The notes beneath the pieces are model-generated. The model saw nothing but the letters and a program-made list of their open reading frames with translations. It ran no database searches and had not been told where the DNA came from. Both the position numbers and the translations under genes were made by a program. A stretch of DNA of 64,000 nt from Paenirhizobium naphthalenivorans (GTDB lineage: Bacteria > Pseudomonadota > Alphaproteobacteria > Rhizobiales > Rhizobiaceae): NCBI RefSeq assembly GCF_007992095.1, contig NZ_BJZP01000002.1:124001-188000 (forward strand), read 5' to 3'. This document shows positions 55,045-64,000 of this stretch, piece after piece. Position 1 is the stretch's first letter; each line of letters starts with the position of its first letter.

Positions 55045-55979
55045 CAGCGCAGGACCGTTGTGGGCACGACCGGCATGCCGCGCAGGAAATCCGCCGCGTC
55101 AAGCGGCTTGCCGCCGGCCTTCTGGAGGCGGGTCAGCCGAACGGCGCCACCGCCGCAGGCGATGGTCAGTGCATCATCCAGAACTTCGCCGGCCCTGCCT
55201 TCGCCGTCGGCCAGCGTCGCGCCGAGAACCTTGACCCGTTCCGGCTTGCCATTCACCTCAAGCTCGAACCATGCACCAGGGAAGGGCGACAGGCCGCGGA
55301 TATGATTGTGGACGTGCGCTGCGTCGCGGGAGAAATCGATACGCGTTTCCGCCTTGTCGATCTTCGCCGCATAGAGCACGCCCTCTTCGGCCTGCGGCAC
55401 CGTCTCAAGGATCCCGGCCTCAAGCGCGGACATGGCCTCGACCATGGCCTCAGCACCCACCGTACTCAGGCGATCATGCAATTCACCGGCGGTCATGTCC
55501 GGCCCGATCGGAACCGTACGGGCCAGCGCCACGGGGCCGGTGTCGAGCCCCTTGTCCATCTTCATCACCATCATTCCGGTCTCGGCGTCGCCGGCCATGA
55601 TGGCACGCTGGATCGGAGCGGCACCGCGCCAGCGCGGCAGGAGCGAAGCATGGCCGTTATAGGCTCCGAGTCGCGTGCCGCTGAGGATCGCCTCCGGCAA
55701 TAGCAGCCCGTAAGCGACAACGACGGCAACATCAGCGCCAAAGGCCTGAAAGCGCACGCGATCTTCCTGCGCGCGGAAATTGAGCGGATGAAGAACCGGC
55801 AGGCCGAGCCGCTCGGCAGCGAGGTGAATGGGGGATTTCTGCAGATCGAGACCGCGTCGCCCGCCCGGGCGCGGCGGCTGGGTATAGACGGCGACGACCT
55901 CGTGGCCAGCAGCAACCAGGGCCTCAAGCGTGGCAACGGAGAATTCCGGCGTGCCCATGAAGATGATGCGAAGTGCCAT
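55044..55979 (-). CDS. fmt: Methionyl-tRNA formyltransferase
   Basis: 311 residues; formylates Met-tRNAfMet for initiation. N-terminal [20 protein letters not shown], the formyl-transfer site [14 protein letters not shown] with [20 protein letters not shown] and the C-terminal OB-fold. ATG 55979 starts at the conserved first strand. It is between def and truA on one message, as in most Rhizobiaceae. Confidence 0.96.
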   Translation of the reverse strand: MALRIIFMGTPEFSVATLEALVAAGHEVVAVYTQPPRPGGRRGLDLQKSPIHLAAERLGLPVLHPLNFRAQEDRVRFQAFGADVAVVVAYGLLLPEAILSGTRLGAYNGHASLLPRWRGAAPIQRAIMAGDAETGMMVMKMDKGLDTGPVALARTVPIGPDMTAGELHDRLSTVGAEAMVEAMSALEAGILETVPQAEEGVLYAAKIDKAETRIDFSRDAAHVHNHIRGLSPFPGAWFELEVNGKPERVKVLGATLADGEGRAGEVLDDALTIACGGGAVRLTRLQKAGGKPLDAADFLRGMPVVPTTVLR

Positions 55980-56042
55980 GATGGAATTCACCCCTTCTGC
56001 GAAGCACGCCTCGTTCTGCCGGCGAGAACCGCCGGCCAATGA

Positions 56043-56558
56043 TCAGAGCACCTTCGCCTTTGCGGCTTTGGTGAACTTCTTGATCACCATCTCGCGTTTC
56101 AGCCGGGAAATATGATCGATGAACAAGATGCCGTTCAGATGGTCGATCTCGTGCTGCAGGCAGGTAGCGAGAAGCCCGTCGGCCTTGGTCAACTGCTCCT
56201 TGCCCTCGCGATCCAACGACTTGACCGTGACAAAGGCCGGGCGCTCGACCTCAGCATAATAATCCGGAATCGACAGGCAGCCCTCCTCGTAGACCGAACG
56301 TTCGTCGGACGACGTGATGATCTCCGGATTGATGAAGACCTGCGGGCGCTTGCCCTCCCCCTCCTTGGCCACGTCAATGACCAGCAGCCGGCGCGCGACA
56401 CCGACCTGGATGGCGGCAAGACCGATGCCCGGCGCCTCATACATGGTTTCGAGCATATCGTCGGCAAGCTTTTGAAGCTCCGCATCGACGCGTTCGATCG
56501 GTGCGGACACCTGACGCAGCAGGGGATCGGGAAGAATGATAAGAGGCTTGATCGTCAT
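56043..56558 (-). CDS. def: Peptide deformylase
   Basis: 171 residues; removes the formyl group from new proteins. The three metal-site motifs [18 protein letters not shown] and QHEIDHLNG are intact, typical of type I PDF. ATG 56558 has GGGAGCCGC upstream. It is the first gene of def-fmt-truA, so formylation and deformylation are coexpressed. Confidence 0.96.
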   Translation of the reverse strand: MTIKPLIILPDPLLRQVSAPIERVDAELQKLADDMLETMYEAPGIGLAAIQVGVARRLLVIDVAKEGEGKRPQVFINPEIITSSDERSVYEEGCLSIPDYYAEVERPAFVTVKSLDREGKEQLTKADGLLATCLQHEIDHLNGILFIDHISRLKREMVIKKFTKAAKAKVL

Positions 56559-56648
56559 GCGGCTCCCATAACGCATCTTTTCCGGCGATGGAATCGAAAA
56601 ACGCGGACAAGGTCCGCGTTTCCGACAAGTCGCCAGCCGAGTGGCAGA

Positions 56649-58163
56649 TCACGCAGCTTGTCTGGATGATTTAGAGCTATGATCGGTGACAAATCTCGCG
56701 TCGGCGTTCGTGCGCGTGTTCAATTGAGTGAGGAGTTGCACCAGACCAACGACCTCGCTGCGCAGCCGCTGCGTCTCGGCAGAAGTCTGCTCCACCATCG
56801 CAGAATTCTGGTGGGTGAGCGTATCCATGCTCTGGGTGGCCTGGTTGACCTCCTTGAGGCCGGTCGCCTGATCCTTGGCCGCGGTGGCGATCTCGGAGAC
56901 GATGGCGTGGATCGTGTCGATGCGACTGATCATGTCAGTCAGTGCCGTGCCGGTATTCGAGACCAGCCCAACACCCTCATTGACCTGATTGCTGCTCTGG
57001 GAAATCAGTCGCTTGATTTCCTTGGCCGCATCCGCGCTGCGCTGGGCGAGCTGGCGAACTTCTTGGGCAACCACAGCGAAGCCCTTGCCAGCGTCTCCGG
57101 CACGCGCCGCCTCGACGCCGGCATTGAGTGCCAAGAGGTTCGTCTGGAAGGCGATCTCGTCGATGACACCGATGATCTTGGAAATCTCGGTCGACGATTT
57201 TTCAATTTCCGCCATCGCGGCAATTGCGCGTGACACGACATCGCCCGAACTGCGAGCCTGCTGCTGAGTGTCCTGCACCGCCTGCGAGGCACGCTCCGCA
57301 TTGCTCGCCGTCTGGCCGACGCTCACCGAAAGTTGCTGGAGGGCGGACGAGCTCTCCTGCACGCCGGCCGCCTGCTTGGCTGTGCTGATGGCGATGTCGT
57401 CGGACGCCTTGGCGATCATCTCGGTCCCATCGAGGATCTCTTCCGACGCCCGGCGGATCGAAGAGAAAGACTCGCTCAACCGTACAACCGTCTCGTTATA
57501 GTCGACGGCCATCTGCTTGAAATTATCCGGAAGATCAGTCGACATCTTGCTTTCGAAGTCGCCAAGGGCAAGCGCTTCAAGACCACGGCGCAGGTGCTCC
57601 ATGGCGACCCGCTGATCCGCCTCGATACGAATGCGCTCCTCCTCCATGTCCCTGCGCCGCTGCTCGAGAGCGTCGAGATAAACCGAGATGGAATAGTCCA
57701 TATCAAGCATGGAGGCCTTAATGAGCGCATTGAGCTTTTCACCCAGCGCCTCCGCGTGATGCTTGCCGAAAGGGAAAGGCCAATGCTTGACGAGTACACC
57801 GGCGACCAGTTCGGTCATCAACTTGGAATAGCCGCCAATGTACCAGCGCGGCTCAAGACCGATGCGGGCGTGGGCCTTGCCGATCGCGGTAACGCCCTTG
57901 ACGTAGTCCGGATCGAAGGTCCCCTTGGAAACCCGGTCCCAATGGTTCATCTGCGCCTGCTTCGCGCCCGCCATATGTTCCTTGCTGCTGAAGAAGCGAG
58001 CGAGTTGCGGCGTGGAACCGACTTTAGCGTAGAACTTGTCGAGCGTGCCGCCAAGAATCTCGCCAAGGGTCGGCCGCAGCGAGTTCAACGTTTTGGAAGT
58101 CTGCTGGTCGATTTCAAGAAACGCCAGACGTTCGCTCAGGTTCTTGTCAGCTTCGGCACTCAT
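56649..58163 (-). CDS. Globin-coupled chemotaxis transducer (cytoplasmic, first copy)
   Basis: 504 residues with no membrane helix. An N-terminal protoglobin-type sensor (about 1-180) has the proximal-His motif [20 protein letters not shown], with His98, so it should bind heme and sense O2 or NO. A HAMP-like helix follows, then the MCP signalling domain whose hairpin tip is [20 protein letters not shown]. No C-terminal CheR-binding pentapeptide is seen. It is a close paralogue of the adjacent gene at 58338. Confidence 0.92.
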   Translation of the reverse strand: MSAEADKNLSERLAFLEIDQQTSKTLNSLRPTLGEILGGTLDKFYAKVGSTPQLARFFSSKEHMAGAKQAQMNHWDRVSKGTFDPDYVKGVTAIGKAHARIGLEPRWYIGGYSKLMTELVAGVLVKHWPFPFGKHHAEALGEKLNALIKASMLDMDYSISVYLDALEQRRRDMEEERIRIEADQRVAMEHLRRGLEALALGDFESKMSTDLPDNFKQMAVDYNETVVRLSESFSSIRRASEEILDGTEMIAKASDDIAISTAKQAAGVQESSSALQQLSVSVGQTASNAERASQAVQDTQQQARSSGDVVSRAIAAMAEIEKSSTEISKIIGVIDEIAFQTNLLALNAGVEAARAGDAGKGFAVVAQEVRQLAQRSADAAKEIKRLISQSSNQVNEGVGLVSNTGTALTDMISRIDTIHAIVSEIATAAKDQATGLKEVNQATQSMDTLTHQNSAMVEQTSAETQRLRSEVVGLVQLLTQLNTRTNADARFVTDHSSKSSRQAA

Positions 58164-58185
58164 GCTCTCGCAATTCCCCCAGGGA

Positions 58186-58222
58186 GACTCACGCGAGTCC
58201 CCGATACTATCATTAGTAGGGG
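58186..58222. repeat. Inverted repeats upstream of the first globin-coupled transducer
   Basis: GACTC-ACGC-GAGTC (58186-58199), then CCCC...TACT...AGTA-GGGG (58199-58222). They lie 23-59 bases in front of the start codon, in the only gap between the two transducer genes. Confidence 0.35.
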
Positions 58223-58337
58223 AGTATCAATTCTTGAAATTCCTAAACGGAACATGAACTTCCATTGCTAGATTTGGCAGCGCCTTGGCCCAGTTTGCAA
58301 CAAGGGGCCAAGGCGCACGTCGGGCTAGATTGTCGTT

Positions 58338-59870
58338 TCAACCGGCACGGCGATGGTTCTGTGTGGGATCTTGCATGTGACGTTCGTGAAAAGACGCATT
58401 CATGCTCGCTGTGTTTCCCGTCTTGAACCCGCTCAGCGCATTCACCAGGCGCTCGACCTCGTCCCGCAGGGTCAACGTCTGCGCAGAGGTCTCTTCGACC
58501 ATAGCGGCATTCTGCTGCGTAATCGTGTCCATGCTGGCCACCGCCGCATTCACCTCGCGCAAACCGACGGACTGGTCCGATGCGGCGCTGGCTATACCGG
58601 TGACGATACCATTGATCTCGCCGATGCGACTGATGATCTGATCGAGTGCCTCGCCAGCATTATTCACAAGGCCGACCCCGGCCTGCACCTGTCCAGAACT
58701 CTGCGAAATCAGGGCCTTGATCTCCCGCGCCGCACTGGCACAGCGTTGCGCCAACTCACGCACCTCCTGCGCAACGACAGCAAAGCCTCGGCCGGCCTCA
58801 CCCGCACGGGCCGCCTCAACTCCGGCGTTCAAGGCCAACAGGTTGGTCTGGAAGGCAATTTCGTCGATGACGCCAATTATCTTGGAGATCTCGTCGGAAG
58901 ATTTCTCAATTGCGCCCATGGCGGTCACCGCGCGCATTACCACTTCGCCTGATACCCGGGCCTCGCCGAGGGCAACACTGACCACATTGGCCGCTCGATG
59001 AGCACCGTCCGCAGTCAGCGCGACGTTCTGCGTCAACTCGTGCACAGCGGCCGTACTCTCCTCAAGCCCGGCCGCCTGTTGCTCCGTGCGCTGGGCAAGA
59101 TGATTGGACGCCTCTGAGATGGCGGTGGTCGAGCGTAGAATTTCCTCGGCAGCGCTGCGGACCGTGCCGATCGTCCCACGCAGCGTCTCGACCGAGGAAT
59201 TGTAGTCGTGTGCCATGCCGACGAAGTTTTCCGGCTGCTCGGGAGAAAGCTTCGCTTCGAGGTCGCCACCGGACAGTCTATTGAGAACGTCGCTCAGCGC
59301 CGCAAGTGCGACCGCCTGCTCTTGCTCGGCCTTGGCGCGGGCGTCTTCGGCCGCCTTGCGCTCGGCGGCCAGAATGTCGAGATAGACGGTAATGGAATAG
59401 TCCATGTCCAGCAGGGCAGCCTTGACCAACACCCCGATTTCCTCACCCAGAACCTTACCTTCCTTTCGGGCAAAGCGAGACGGCCAGCGTTCCCGCACAA
59501 CGGCGTGAATCAATTGCTCAACGAGGAGGGCGTAGCCGCCAATGTACCAGCGGGGCTCCAGTCCGATACGTGCATGCGCTTTGCCGACGGCTGTCACGCC
59601 TTCGACATAGCGCTCATCGAACTGCGCAGTCGTCACGACGCCCCAGTGACTCTCCTGCCGTTTTTTGGCCCCCTGGATGTGGTCCTCATTGCGGAAGAAC
59701 GCTGCCGTTTGCGGGGTGCTACGGACTTTCTTGTAGAAGACCTCGAGTGCCGCGCCGATATTCTTGCTGACTGATGGCGCGAGCGCCCGCAGCATCCGCT
59801 TTCCCTTCTCATCGAGCCCAAGAAAGTCAAGGCGGGCACCAAGCTCGCTCTTTTCATCGTGATGTGTCAT
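58338..59870 (-). CDS. Globin-coupled chemotaxis transducer (cytoplasmic, second copy)
   Basis: 510 residues with the same layout as the copy downstream: protoglobin-type sensor with proximal His99 in [20 protein letters not shown], a helical linker (DVLNRLSGGDLEAKLSPEQP) and an MCP signalling domain with [20 protein letters not shown]. The two share the sensor core and hairpin but differ in the linkers, so they diverged after tandem duplication. Both are separated by 174 bases and may each have a promoter. Confidence 0.92.
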   Translation of the reverse strand: MTHHDEKSELGARLDFLGLDEKGKRMLRALAPSVSKNIGAALEVFYKKVRSTPQTAAFFRNEDHIQGAKKRQESHWGVVTTAQFDERYVEGVTAVGKAHARIGLEPRWYIGGYALLVEQLIHAVVRERWPSRFARKEGKVLGEEIGVLVKAALLDMDYSITVYLDILAAERKAAEDARAKAEQEQAVALAALSDVLNRLSGGDLEAKLSPEQPENFVGMAHDYNSSVETLRGTIGTVRSAAEEILRSTTAISEASNHLAQRTEQQAAGLEESTAAVHELTQNVALTADGAHRAANVVSVALGEARVSGEVVMRAVTAMGAIEKSSDEISKIIGVIDEIAFQTNLLALNAGVEAARAGEAGRGFAVVAQEVRELAQRCASAAREIKALISQSSGQVQAGVGLVNNAGEALDQIISRIGEINGIVTGIASAASDQSVGLREVNAAVASMDTITQQNAAMVEETSAQTLTLRDEVERLVNALSGFKTGNTASMNASFHERHMQDPTQNHRRAG

Positions 59871-60177
59871 TGGCCCCCGCGCATTGAGATCGTGACTGTA
59901 CTTAGCTTTCGCGACGCACTAATTAGTGCATGATAATCTTCGAAAAAGCGTAAATATTTCATTTAACTAATTTTAAAATTACGCCTATTTCAGATCATGG
60001 GGAGTTGGTTGTGCCACATACGCCAAAGGGTATTGGACAAATTGTCGGACCGCCCGCCGCTCGTTTTCCTACATGCTCTACGAAACATACTGGCGTGGTG
60101 CCGCCTCGTTGAGGCGACGAAGCCATGTTCCTGATTTGATCTATCGCGAACAAGCGAATCTGCTAGTCTCCGACACC
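59871..60177. other. AT-rich intergenic region upstream of the second transducer and rmuC
   Basis: About 300 bases, markedly more AT-rich than its surroundings (59920-60000), with the perfect palindrome at 59916. It must hold promoters for both divergent genes. No reading frame is supported. Confidence 0.45.
59916..59929. promoter_or_regulatory. Perfect palindrome GCACTAATTAGTGC
   Basis: A fully symmetric 14-base site with no spacer, 46 bases upstream of the second globin-coupled transducer's start codon and in an AT-rich region. An operator is likely. Confidence 0.5.
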
Positions 60178-61392
60178 ATGAACAGCACCGACCTCATAGC
60201 GCTCATCACCGGCAAGCTGGGCCTCTCCGCGATCGCCCTTGCCAGCATCTTCGGCGCGGCGCTGCTCGTCGCACTTGCCCTCATTCTACTTTCAATCCGC
60301 CGCGCCAGCCGGATCCGCGCCCAGTTCGAAATGGAGGCGGCACGCCGCGAGACGATGGCGGAGGCGCGGCTTGCCGAATTGCTGAAGGCGCAGGCGGAAA
60401 TGCACGGACGTCTCGCGGCGATGTCCGATGTCTTCGGCAAACGCCAATCAGAGCTCAACCAGACAATCAATCAACGGCTTGACGGACTGACCCACCGCCT
60501 TGGAACAACGATCAGCGAGCAAACGAAGTCGACCCACGAGAACCTGCGCCACCTACAGGAACGGTTAGCGGTGATCGATGCCGCGCAGAACAATATCCAG
60601 TCGCTGGCGAAGGACGTGGTCGGCCTGCAGGCGATCCTGTCGAACAAGCAGACGCGTGGGGCCTTCGGCCAGTCGCGAATGGAGACGATTGTCGCCGACG
60701 GGCTGCCAATGGGCGCCTATACTTTCCAGTCGACCCTGTCGAACGGTATGCGCCCGGACTGCACGATCCGCATGCCGAATGGTTCGCCGCCGCTGGTGAT
60801 CGATGCCAAATTCCCGCTTGAGGCATGGAACGCCATCCGTGACGCCCAAACGGCGGAGGAGAAAAAGATCGCCGGCCAGAACTTCCGCCGCGATATAGAG
60901 GTCCATATCCGCGACATCGCGGGGAAATACTTGATCGCCGGGGAGACACAAGACATGGCCTTCCTGTTCGTTCCGTCGGAATCGATTTTCGCGGAAATCC
61001 ACGAGCATTTCGAGGCAATCGTGCAAAAGGCCCACCGCCTGCGGGTGGTGATCGTCTCGCCCTCCCTGCTGATGTTGTCGATCCAGGTCATCCAGGCGGT
61101 ATTGAAGGACCAGCGCATGCGAGAACAGGCGCACCTGATTCAAAGCGAAGTGGTCCACCTGATGGAAGACCTCGTCCGCCTCGATGACCGGACGCGCAAA
61201 CTGCAAGGCCACTTCCTTGCCGCCCAGAAAGATGTGGACATGATCCTGACCTCAGCCGACAAGCTGACGAGACGCGGGGCCAAGATCGAAGCGCTCGAGT
61301 TCCAGACGGCTGCGGAGCCGCCTGACGAGGGAGAGAAAGTGGTCGAGAGCCGGACGGGGCTGCTGAAGCTCAGGATCGTCGACGAGGATTGA
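60178..61392 (+). CDS. rmuC: DNA recombination protein RmuC
   Basis: 404 residues. N-terminal membrane helix (LASIFGAALLVALALILLSI), a long coiled coil (AEARLAELLKAQAEMHGRLA on), then the RmuC nuclease-like domain with NGMRPDCTIRMPNGSPPLVI, IDAKFPLEAWNAI, FVPSESIFAEIHEHF and VVIVSPSLLMLSIQVIQAVL. It limits DNA inversions in E. coli. The ATG at 60178 begins the helix; the longer frame is unsupported. Confidence 0.92.
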   Translation: MNSTDLIALITGKLGLSAIALASIFGAALLVALALILLSIRRASRIRAQFEMEAARRETMAEARLAELLKAQAEMHGRLAAMSDVFGKRQSELNQTINQRLDGLTHRLGTTISEQTKSTHENLRHLQERLAVIDAAQNNIQSLAKDVVGLQAILSNKQTRGAFGQSRMETIVADGLPMGAYTFQSTLSNGMRPDCTIRMPNGSPPLVIDAKFPLEAWNAIRDAQTAEEKKIAGQNFRRDIEVHIRDIAGKYLIAGETQDMAFLFVPSESIFAEIHEHFEAIVQKAHRLRVVIVSPSLLMLSIQVIQAVLKDQRMREQAHLIQSEVVHLMEDLVRLDDRTRKLQGHFLAAQKDVDMILTSADKLTRRGAKIEALEFQTAAEPPDEGEKVVESRTGLLKLRIVDED

Positions 61393-61431
61393 GAGAGGGC
61401 CGGATGGTCCAGATCAAGGATGGAATTTCGC

Positions 61432-62331
61432 ATGATTACTGTTTTCGGCTCCATTAACATGGACCTCATCGCCACGACAGCGCGGCTGCCGAAGCCCGGA
61501 GAGACCGTGGCAGGGACCGACTTCACCACTGCGGCCGGAGGCAAGGGGGCCAATCAGGCACTCGCGGCGCGTTGTGCCGGATCAAACGTACGCATGGTCG
61601 GAGCCGTGGGGCGCGATGAATTTGCTGCGCCCGCCCTTGCGCTGCTGGCAGACGCAGGCACTGATCTTTCCGCTGTGCGCCATGTCGCAGGGCCGACCGG
61701 TACAGCACTCATCCTGGTCGGCGGCGATGGCGAGAACATGATCACTGTCGTGGCGGGCGCCAACGGTACAATCGACGATGGCGACGCCGGCGTAAGCCTC
61801 GCCGCCATGCAGCCGGGAGACGTGCTGATGCTGCAGCTCGAGGTCCCGTCCGCGGCGGTCGAGCGCGCGCTAACCGATGCCAAGGCTCGCGGCGTAACGA
61901 CCATTCTCAATATTGCGCCTCTGACGGATGACGCCGCCCGCCTCGGGCGGATGGCGGATATCGTTATCGCCAATGAAACCGAGTTCGAGCGCCTCGCCGG
62001 CCATGACGGCATGGGCACATCCGAGCGTGAGCAAGCACTGATGCAGTTGCACAAGGAAACGGGGCAGACGCTGATCGTCACGCTCGGCGCAGATGGCGTG
62101 ATTGCCGCGCGGAATTCACGAATCTTCCGAACCGAAGGCTTGGCGATTGAACCCGTCGATACCGTCGGCGCGGGCGACACATTCTGCGGCTACCTGGCAG
62201 CAAGCCTGGACCAGGGAATAGCCTTCGAGCAGGCACTTCGACGCGCTGCCGTAGCCGGCTCGCTCGCCTGCCTGAAGCCAGGTGCTCAACCTTCGATTCC
62301 GACTGCGGATGAGGTGGAACGCCGCATTTAG
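61432..62331 (+). CDS. rbsK: Ribokinase
   Basis: 299 residues. ITVFGSINMDLIATTARLPK at the N-terminus with the PfkB GG motif in TAAGGKGANQALAARC, and the C-terminal VDTVGAGDTFCGYLAASL with the catalytic Asp. Closest to RbsK type (ribose to ribose 5-phosphate). ATG 61432 preferred over 61420 because AAGGA lies 11 bases upstream. No ribose transport genes are in the window. Confidence 0.88.
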   Translation: MITVFGSINMDLIATTARLPKPGETVAGTDFTTAAGGKGANQALAARCAGSNVRMVGAVGRDEFAAPALALLADAGTDLSAVRHVAGPTGTALILVGGDGENMITVVAGANGTIDDGDAGVSLAAMQPGDVLMLQLEVPSAAVERALTDAKARGVTTILNIAPLTDDAARLGRMADIVIANETEFERLAGHDGMGTSEREQALMQLHKETGQTLIVTLGADGVIAARNSRIFRTEGLAIEPVDTVGAGDTFCGYLAASLDQGIAFEQALRRAAVAGSLACLKPGAQPSIPTADEVERRI

Positions 62332-62556
62332 GACAGGCATAATTCGCCCTGCGACAGTCGCACCAGAAGCGTTACTGGAAGCACGCTAGAAACAGCGCGG
62401 CGGCTTCAAATCTCGTTAAACCTTAGGCCCCATATTGGCGTTAATTGGCGTACACCCTCTGCACGAAACTGGGGATGTACTGACGCACCATGATGGCGCG
62501 GATCGCCCGATTGCATCCCTTGCCCTCCTCTATGGCCCATGCGTTTCGAGGTTTTC

Positions 62557-64000
62557 ATGTTGAAGTTTATTTCGCGCTCCATCGCGGCGAAGCTGCTCGT
62601 CGTGACAGGCGTGGCGATCGCCTTCGTCCTTATGCTCTCCAATGTCTTTCTCATCTTTGAGACACGCGACCGCGTCCAGGCGCTGACCATGCAGCAGGCT
62701 ACGGCAGAGGCGGCAGCCATCGCCGAGGAAATCGCAGGCGATATCGGTGAGCTGGCAAGCGCCGCGCGAACAATGTCAGGCGTCTTGAGCCGCGGTCATG
62801 AAGGAAAGTCGTTCGATCGCAAAGGCGCGATGAACCTTCTCAAGGCCAATCTCGAGCAGAATCCGTTCGCCTTCGGCAGTTGGTTCGCCGAAGAAGAAAA
62901 GGCCTTCGATGGGCGTAAGGACGACATCATCAACAACATCGAACTGGGCGCCAATGCCAACGGCGTGTTCACACCCTATTGGTCGAAGGACCGCAATGGC
63001 GAGATCCAGTTCTCCACCTTCAACAATGATTATACCGCCGAATGGTACGCGCTTGTCGCCAAGAGCGGCAAGGGCGCGATCACCGCTCCCTATCTCGCAG
63101 ACGGCACCGATGTCCCGACCACAATGAGCTCGATCGCCTATCCGGTCGTCTCGGGTGGCAAGATGATCGGTGTGACGGGGGTAGACATCTCGCTCGCTTC
63201 GCTGTCGGAGAAGCTGAAGGCCCTTCGGCCCTTCGAGACAGGCCGCGTCATGCTCGTGGCGGAAAACAGCCAATGGCTGGTCGCCCCTTCGGACGACCTG
63301 TTGATGAAGCCCTATGAGGCGGCTGGCGCAGACGCCCTGAAGACGGCACTTTCCAACCGCAAGAGCAGCCTCGTCAGGGATCTTGAAGAGAAAGACGGCA
63401 GTGGCTTCGATCGTCTGCTTTTCCCCTTCGAGGTACCGGGCGTGAACGCCACCTGGTCCGTCATCGTCGATATTCCCCATAGCGCGACCGGGGCCGCGGT
63501 CGAAGCCCAGACGATGCTCATGATCATCGCCGGCCTGATCGTTCTCGGCGCCGTGATGGCCAGCCTGTTCTTCGCGGTCCGCGCCTTTGCCCAGAAGCCC
63601 CTGCAAGCCTTGCTGAACGATGTCGGCCAACTCAGCGAGGGAAATTACGAAACCGCAGTCAAGGGTCAGGAACGCAGCGACGAGCTTGGGCGCGTTGCCC
63701 AGGCACTTGAGGAGTTCCGCCATCGGCTGTCCAATAGCCGCGCGCTGGAGAGGGAGGCCGAACAGCAACGCAACGCAGCCGATGCCGAACGTCGTCGTTC
63801 GGAGCAGGAACGCAGTGAGTCGCTCGGAGTTCAACAGCATGTCGTCAGCGTACTCGGCGCCGGCCTGGCGCAACTGTCGCAGGGCAATCTCGGCTACCGC
63901 ATCTCCGACGACTTCTCGGGCGAATATGCCGCACTCAAGCGCGACTTCAATGAAGCGCTCGCAAGCCTCGAGTCGACGATCACAGCGGTCAATTCTAGCG
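62557..64000 (+). CDS. Methyl-accepting chemotaxis protein, dCache type (partial, C-terminus outside window)
   Basis: 481 codons visible, running off the right edge. Helix 1 (AAKLLVVTGVAIAFVLMLSN), a periplasmic double-Cache sensor (SWFAEEEKAFDGRK to YPVVSGGKMIGVTGVDISLA), helix 2 (TMLMIIAGLIVLGAVMASLF), then two HAMP-like segments (ALLNDVGQLSEGNYETAVKG and GAGLAQLSQGNLGYRISDDF). The signalling domain is cut off. GAGG precedes the ATG by five bases. Confidence 0.92.
   Translation, partial: MLKFISRSIAAKLLVVTGVAIAFVLMLSNVFLIFETRDRVQALTMQQATAEAAAIAEEIAGDIGELASAARTMSGVLSRGHEGKSFDRKGAMNLLKANLEQNPFAFGSWFAEEEKAFDGRKDDIINNIELGANANGVFTPYWSKDRNGEIQFSTFNNDYTAEWYALVAKSGKGAITAPYLADGTDVPTTMSSIAYPVVSGGKMIGVTGVDISLASLSEKLKALRPFETGRVMLVAENSQWLVAPSDDLLMKPYEAAGADALKTALSNRKSSLVRDLEEKDGSGFDRLLFPFEVPGVNATWSVIVDIPHSATGAAVEAQTMLMIIAGLIVLGAVMASLFFAVRAFAQKPLQALLNDVGQLSEGNYETAVKGQERSDELGRVAQALEEFRHRLSNSRALEREAEQQRNAADAERRRSEQERSESLGVQQHVVSVLGAGLAQLSQGNLGYRISDDFSGEYAALKRDFNEALASLESTITAVNSS

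Noticed and set aside
56649..59870. Recent tandem duplication or misassembly of the two transducers
   Set aside because: They differ in length, linkers, termini and many residues, so they are old paralogues rather than a repeated assembly segment.
62776..63873. Minus-strand frame of 365 codons opposite the dCache transducer
   Set aside because: Shadow of the MCP gene; no start signal or domain.

Overview
The window looks like a chromosomal segment of an alphaproteobacterium of the order Hyphomicrobiales, most likely family Rhizobiaceae (Rhizobium/Agrobacterium relatives). The reasons are: high GC with dense coding on both strands; the gene order phoR-pstS-pstC; a class II pyrC; rpmH-rnpA-yidC-engB followed by argB; dapD-dapE; truA-fmt-def with rmuC; a UDP-glucose dehydrogenase of rhizobial type; and a Pho box of the form seen in rhizobia. 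No insertion sequence, integrase, phage gene, rRNA operon or CRISPR array is visible. Genus and species cannot be fixed from the sequence alone.

Layout. 1-4.9 kb: phosphate module (partial pstC, pstS with its own Pho box and terminator, phoR) and a PPK2 polyphosphate kinase. 5-7.6 kb: a one-TM hypothetical protein, a nitronate monooxygenase-like flavoprotein and tRNA-Thr(CGT). 7.9-18.6 kb: carbon and nucleotide metabolism (ugd, fadD, pgi, an SDR enzyme, a PfkB sugar kinase, pyrE, a secreted DUF2202 protein, a DUF805 protein, pyrC). 18.6-22.9 kb: a four-gene signalling operon (CheY-like receiver, exported molybdopterin-domain-like protein, hybrid kinase with receiver and Hpt, receiver-HD-GYP). 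23.1-29.8 kb: a Crp/Fnr regulator, then a divergent lactam/hydroxyproline-type cluster (proline-racemase-family enzyme, pxpC, pxpB facing pxpA, a biotin carrier, biotin carboxylase and a second carrier-like protein lacking the biotin lysine). 29.9-35.6 kb: a DUF900 lipoprotein hydrolase, trxC divergent from a two-cysteine ArsR-family repressor, a CoA transferase, tRNA-Arg(ACG) and a histidine kinase. 36.0-42.4 kb: rpmH-rnpA-yidC-engB, then a fasciclin / RskA-type anti-sigma / ECF sigma module, then argB. 42.4-47.1 kb: ogt, an EamA exporter, a DAO-family oxidase, a LysR regulator and an amino-acid binding protein. 47.2-56.6 kb: an HAD nucleotidase, an EF-hand protein, a LOG-family protein, dapD, a DUF805 protein, dapE, a membrane protein, arsC-arsH, truA, fmt, def. 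56.6-64 kb: two tandem globin-coupled chemotaxis transducers, rmuC, ribokinase and a third, membrane-bound chemotaxis transducer cut by the right edge.

How it works together. Housekeeping blocks (phosphate uptake, ribosome/RNase P/membrane insertion, lysine and arginine synthesis, tRNA and protein-start processing) are interleaved with compact accessory modules. The modules worth most attention are: the pxpABC-biotin carboxylase cluster, which has every activity needed for a split biotin-dependent lactam carboxylase/hydrolase; the trxC/arsR intergenic region, where two opposed promoters share one palindrome and the repressor message appears leaderless; the SigK-RskA-fasciclin-like module; and the signalling operon with an exported molybdopterin-fold protein. 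Start codons were chosen from ribosome binding sites, overlaps and family length; several differ from the longest possible reading frame.
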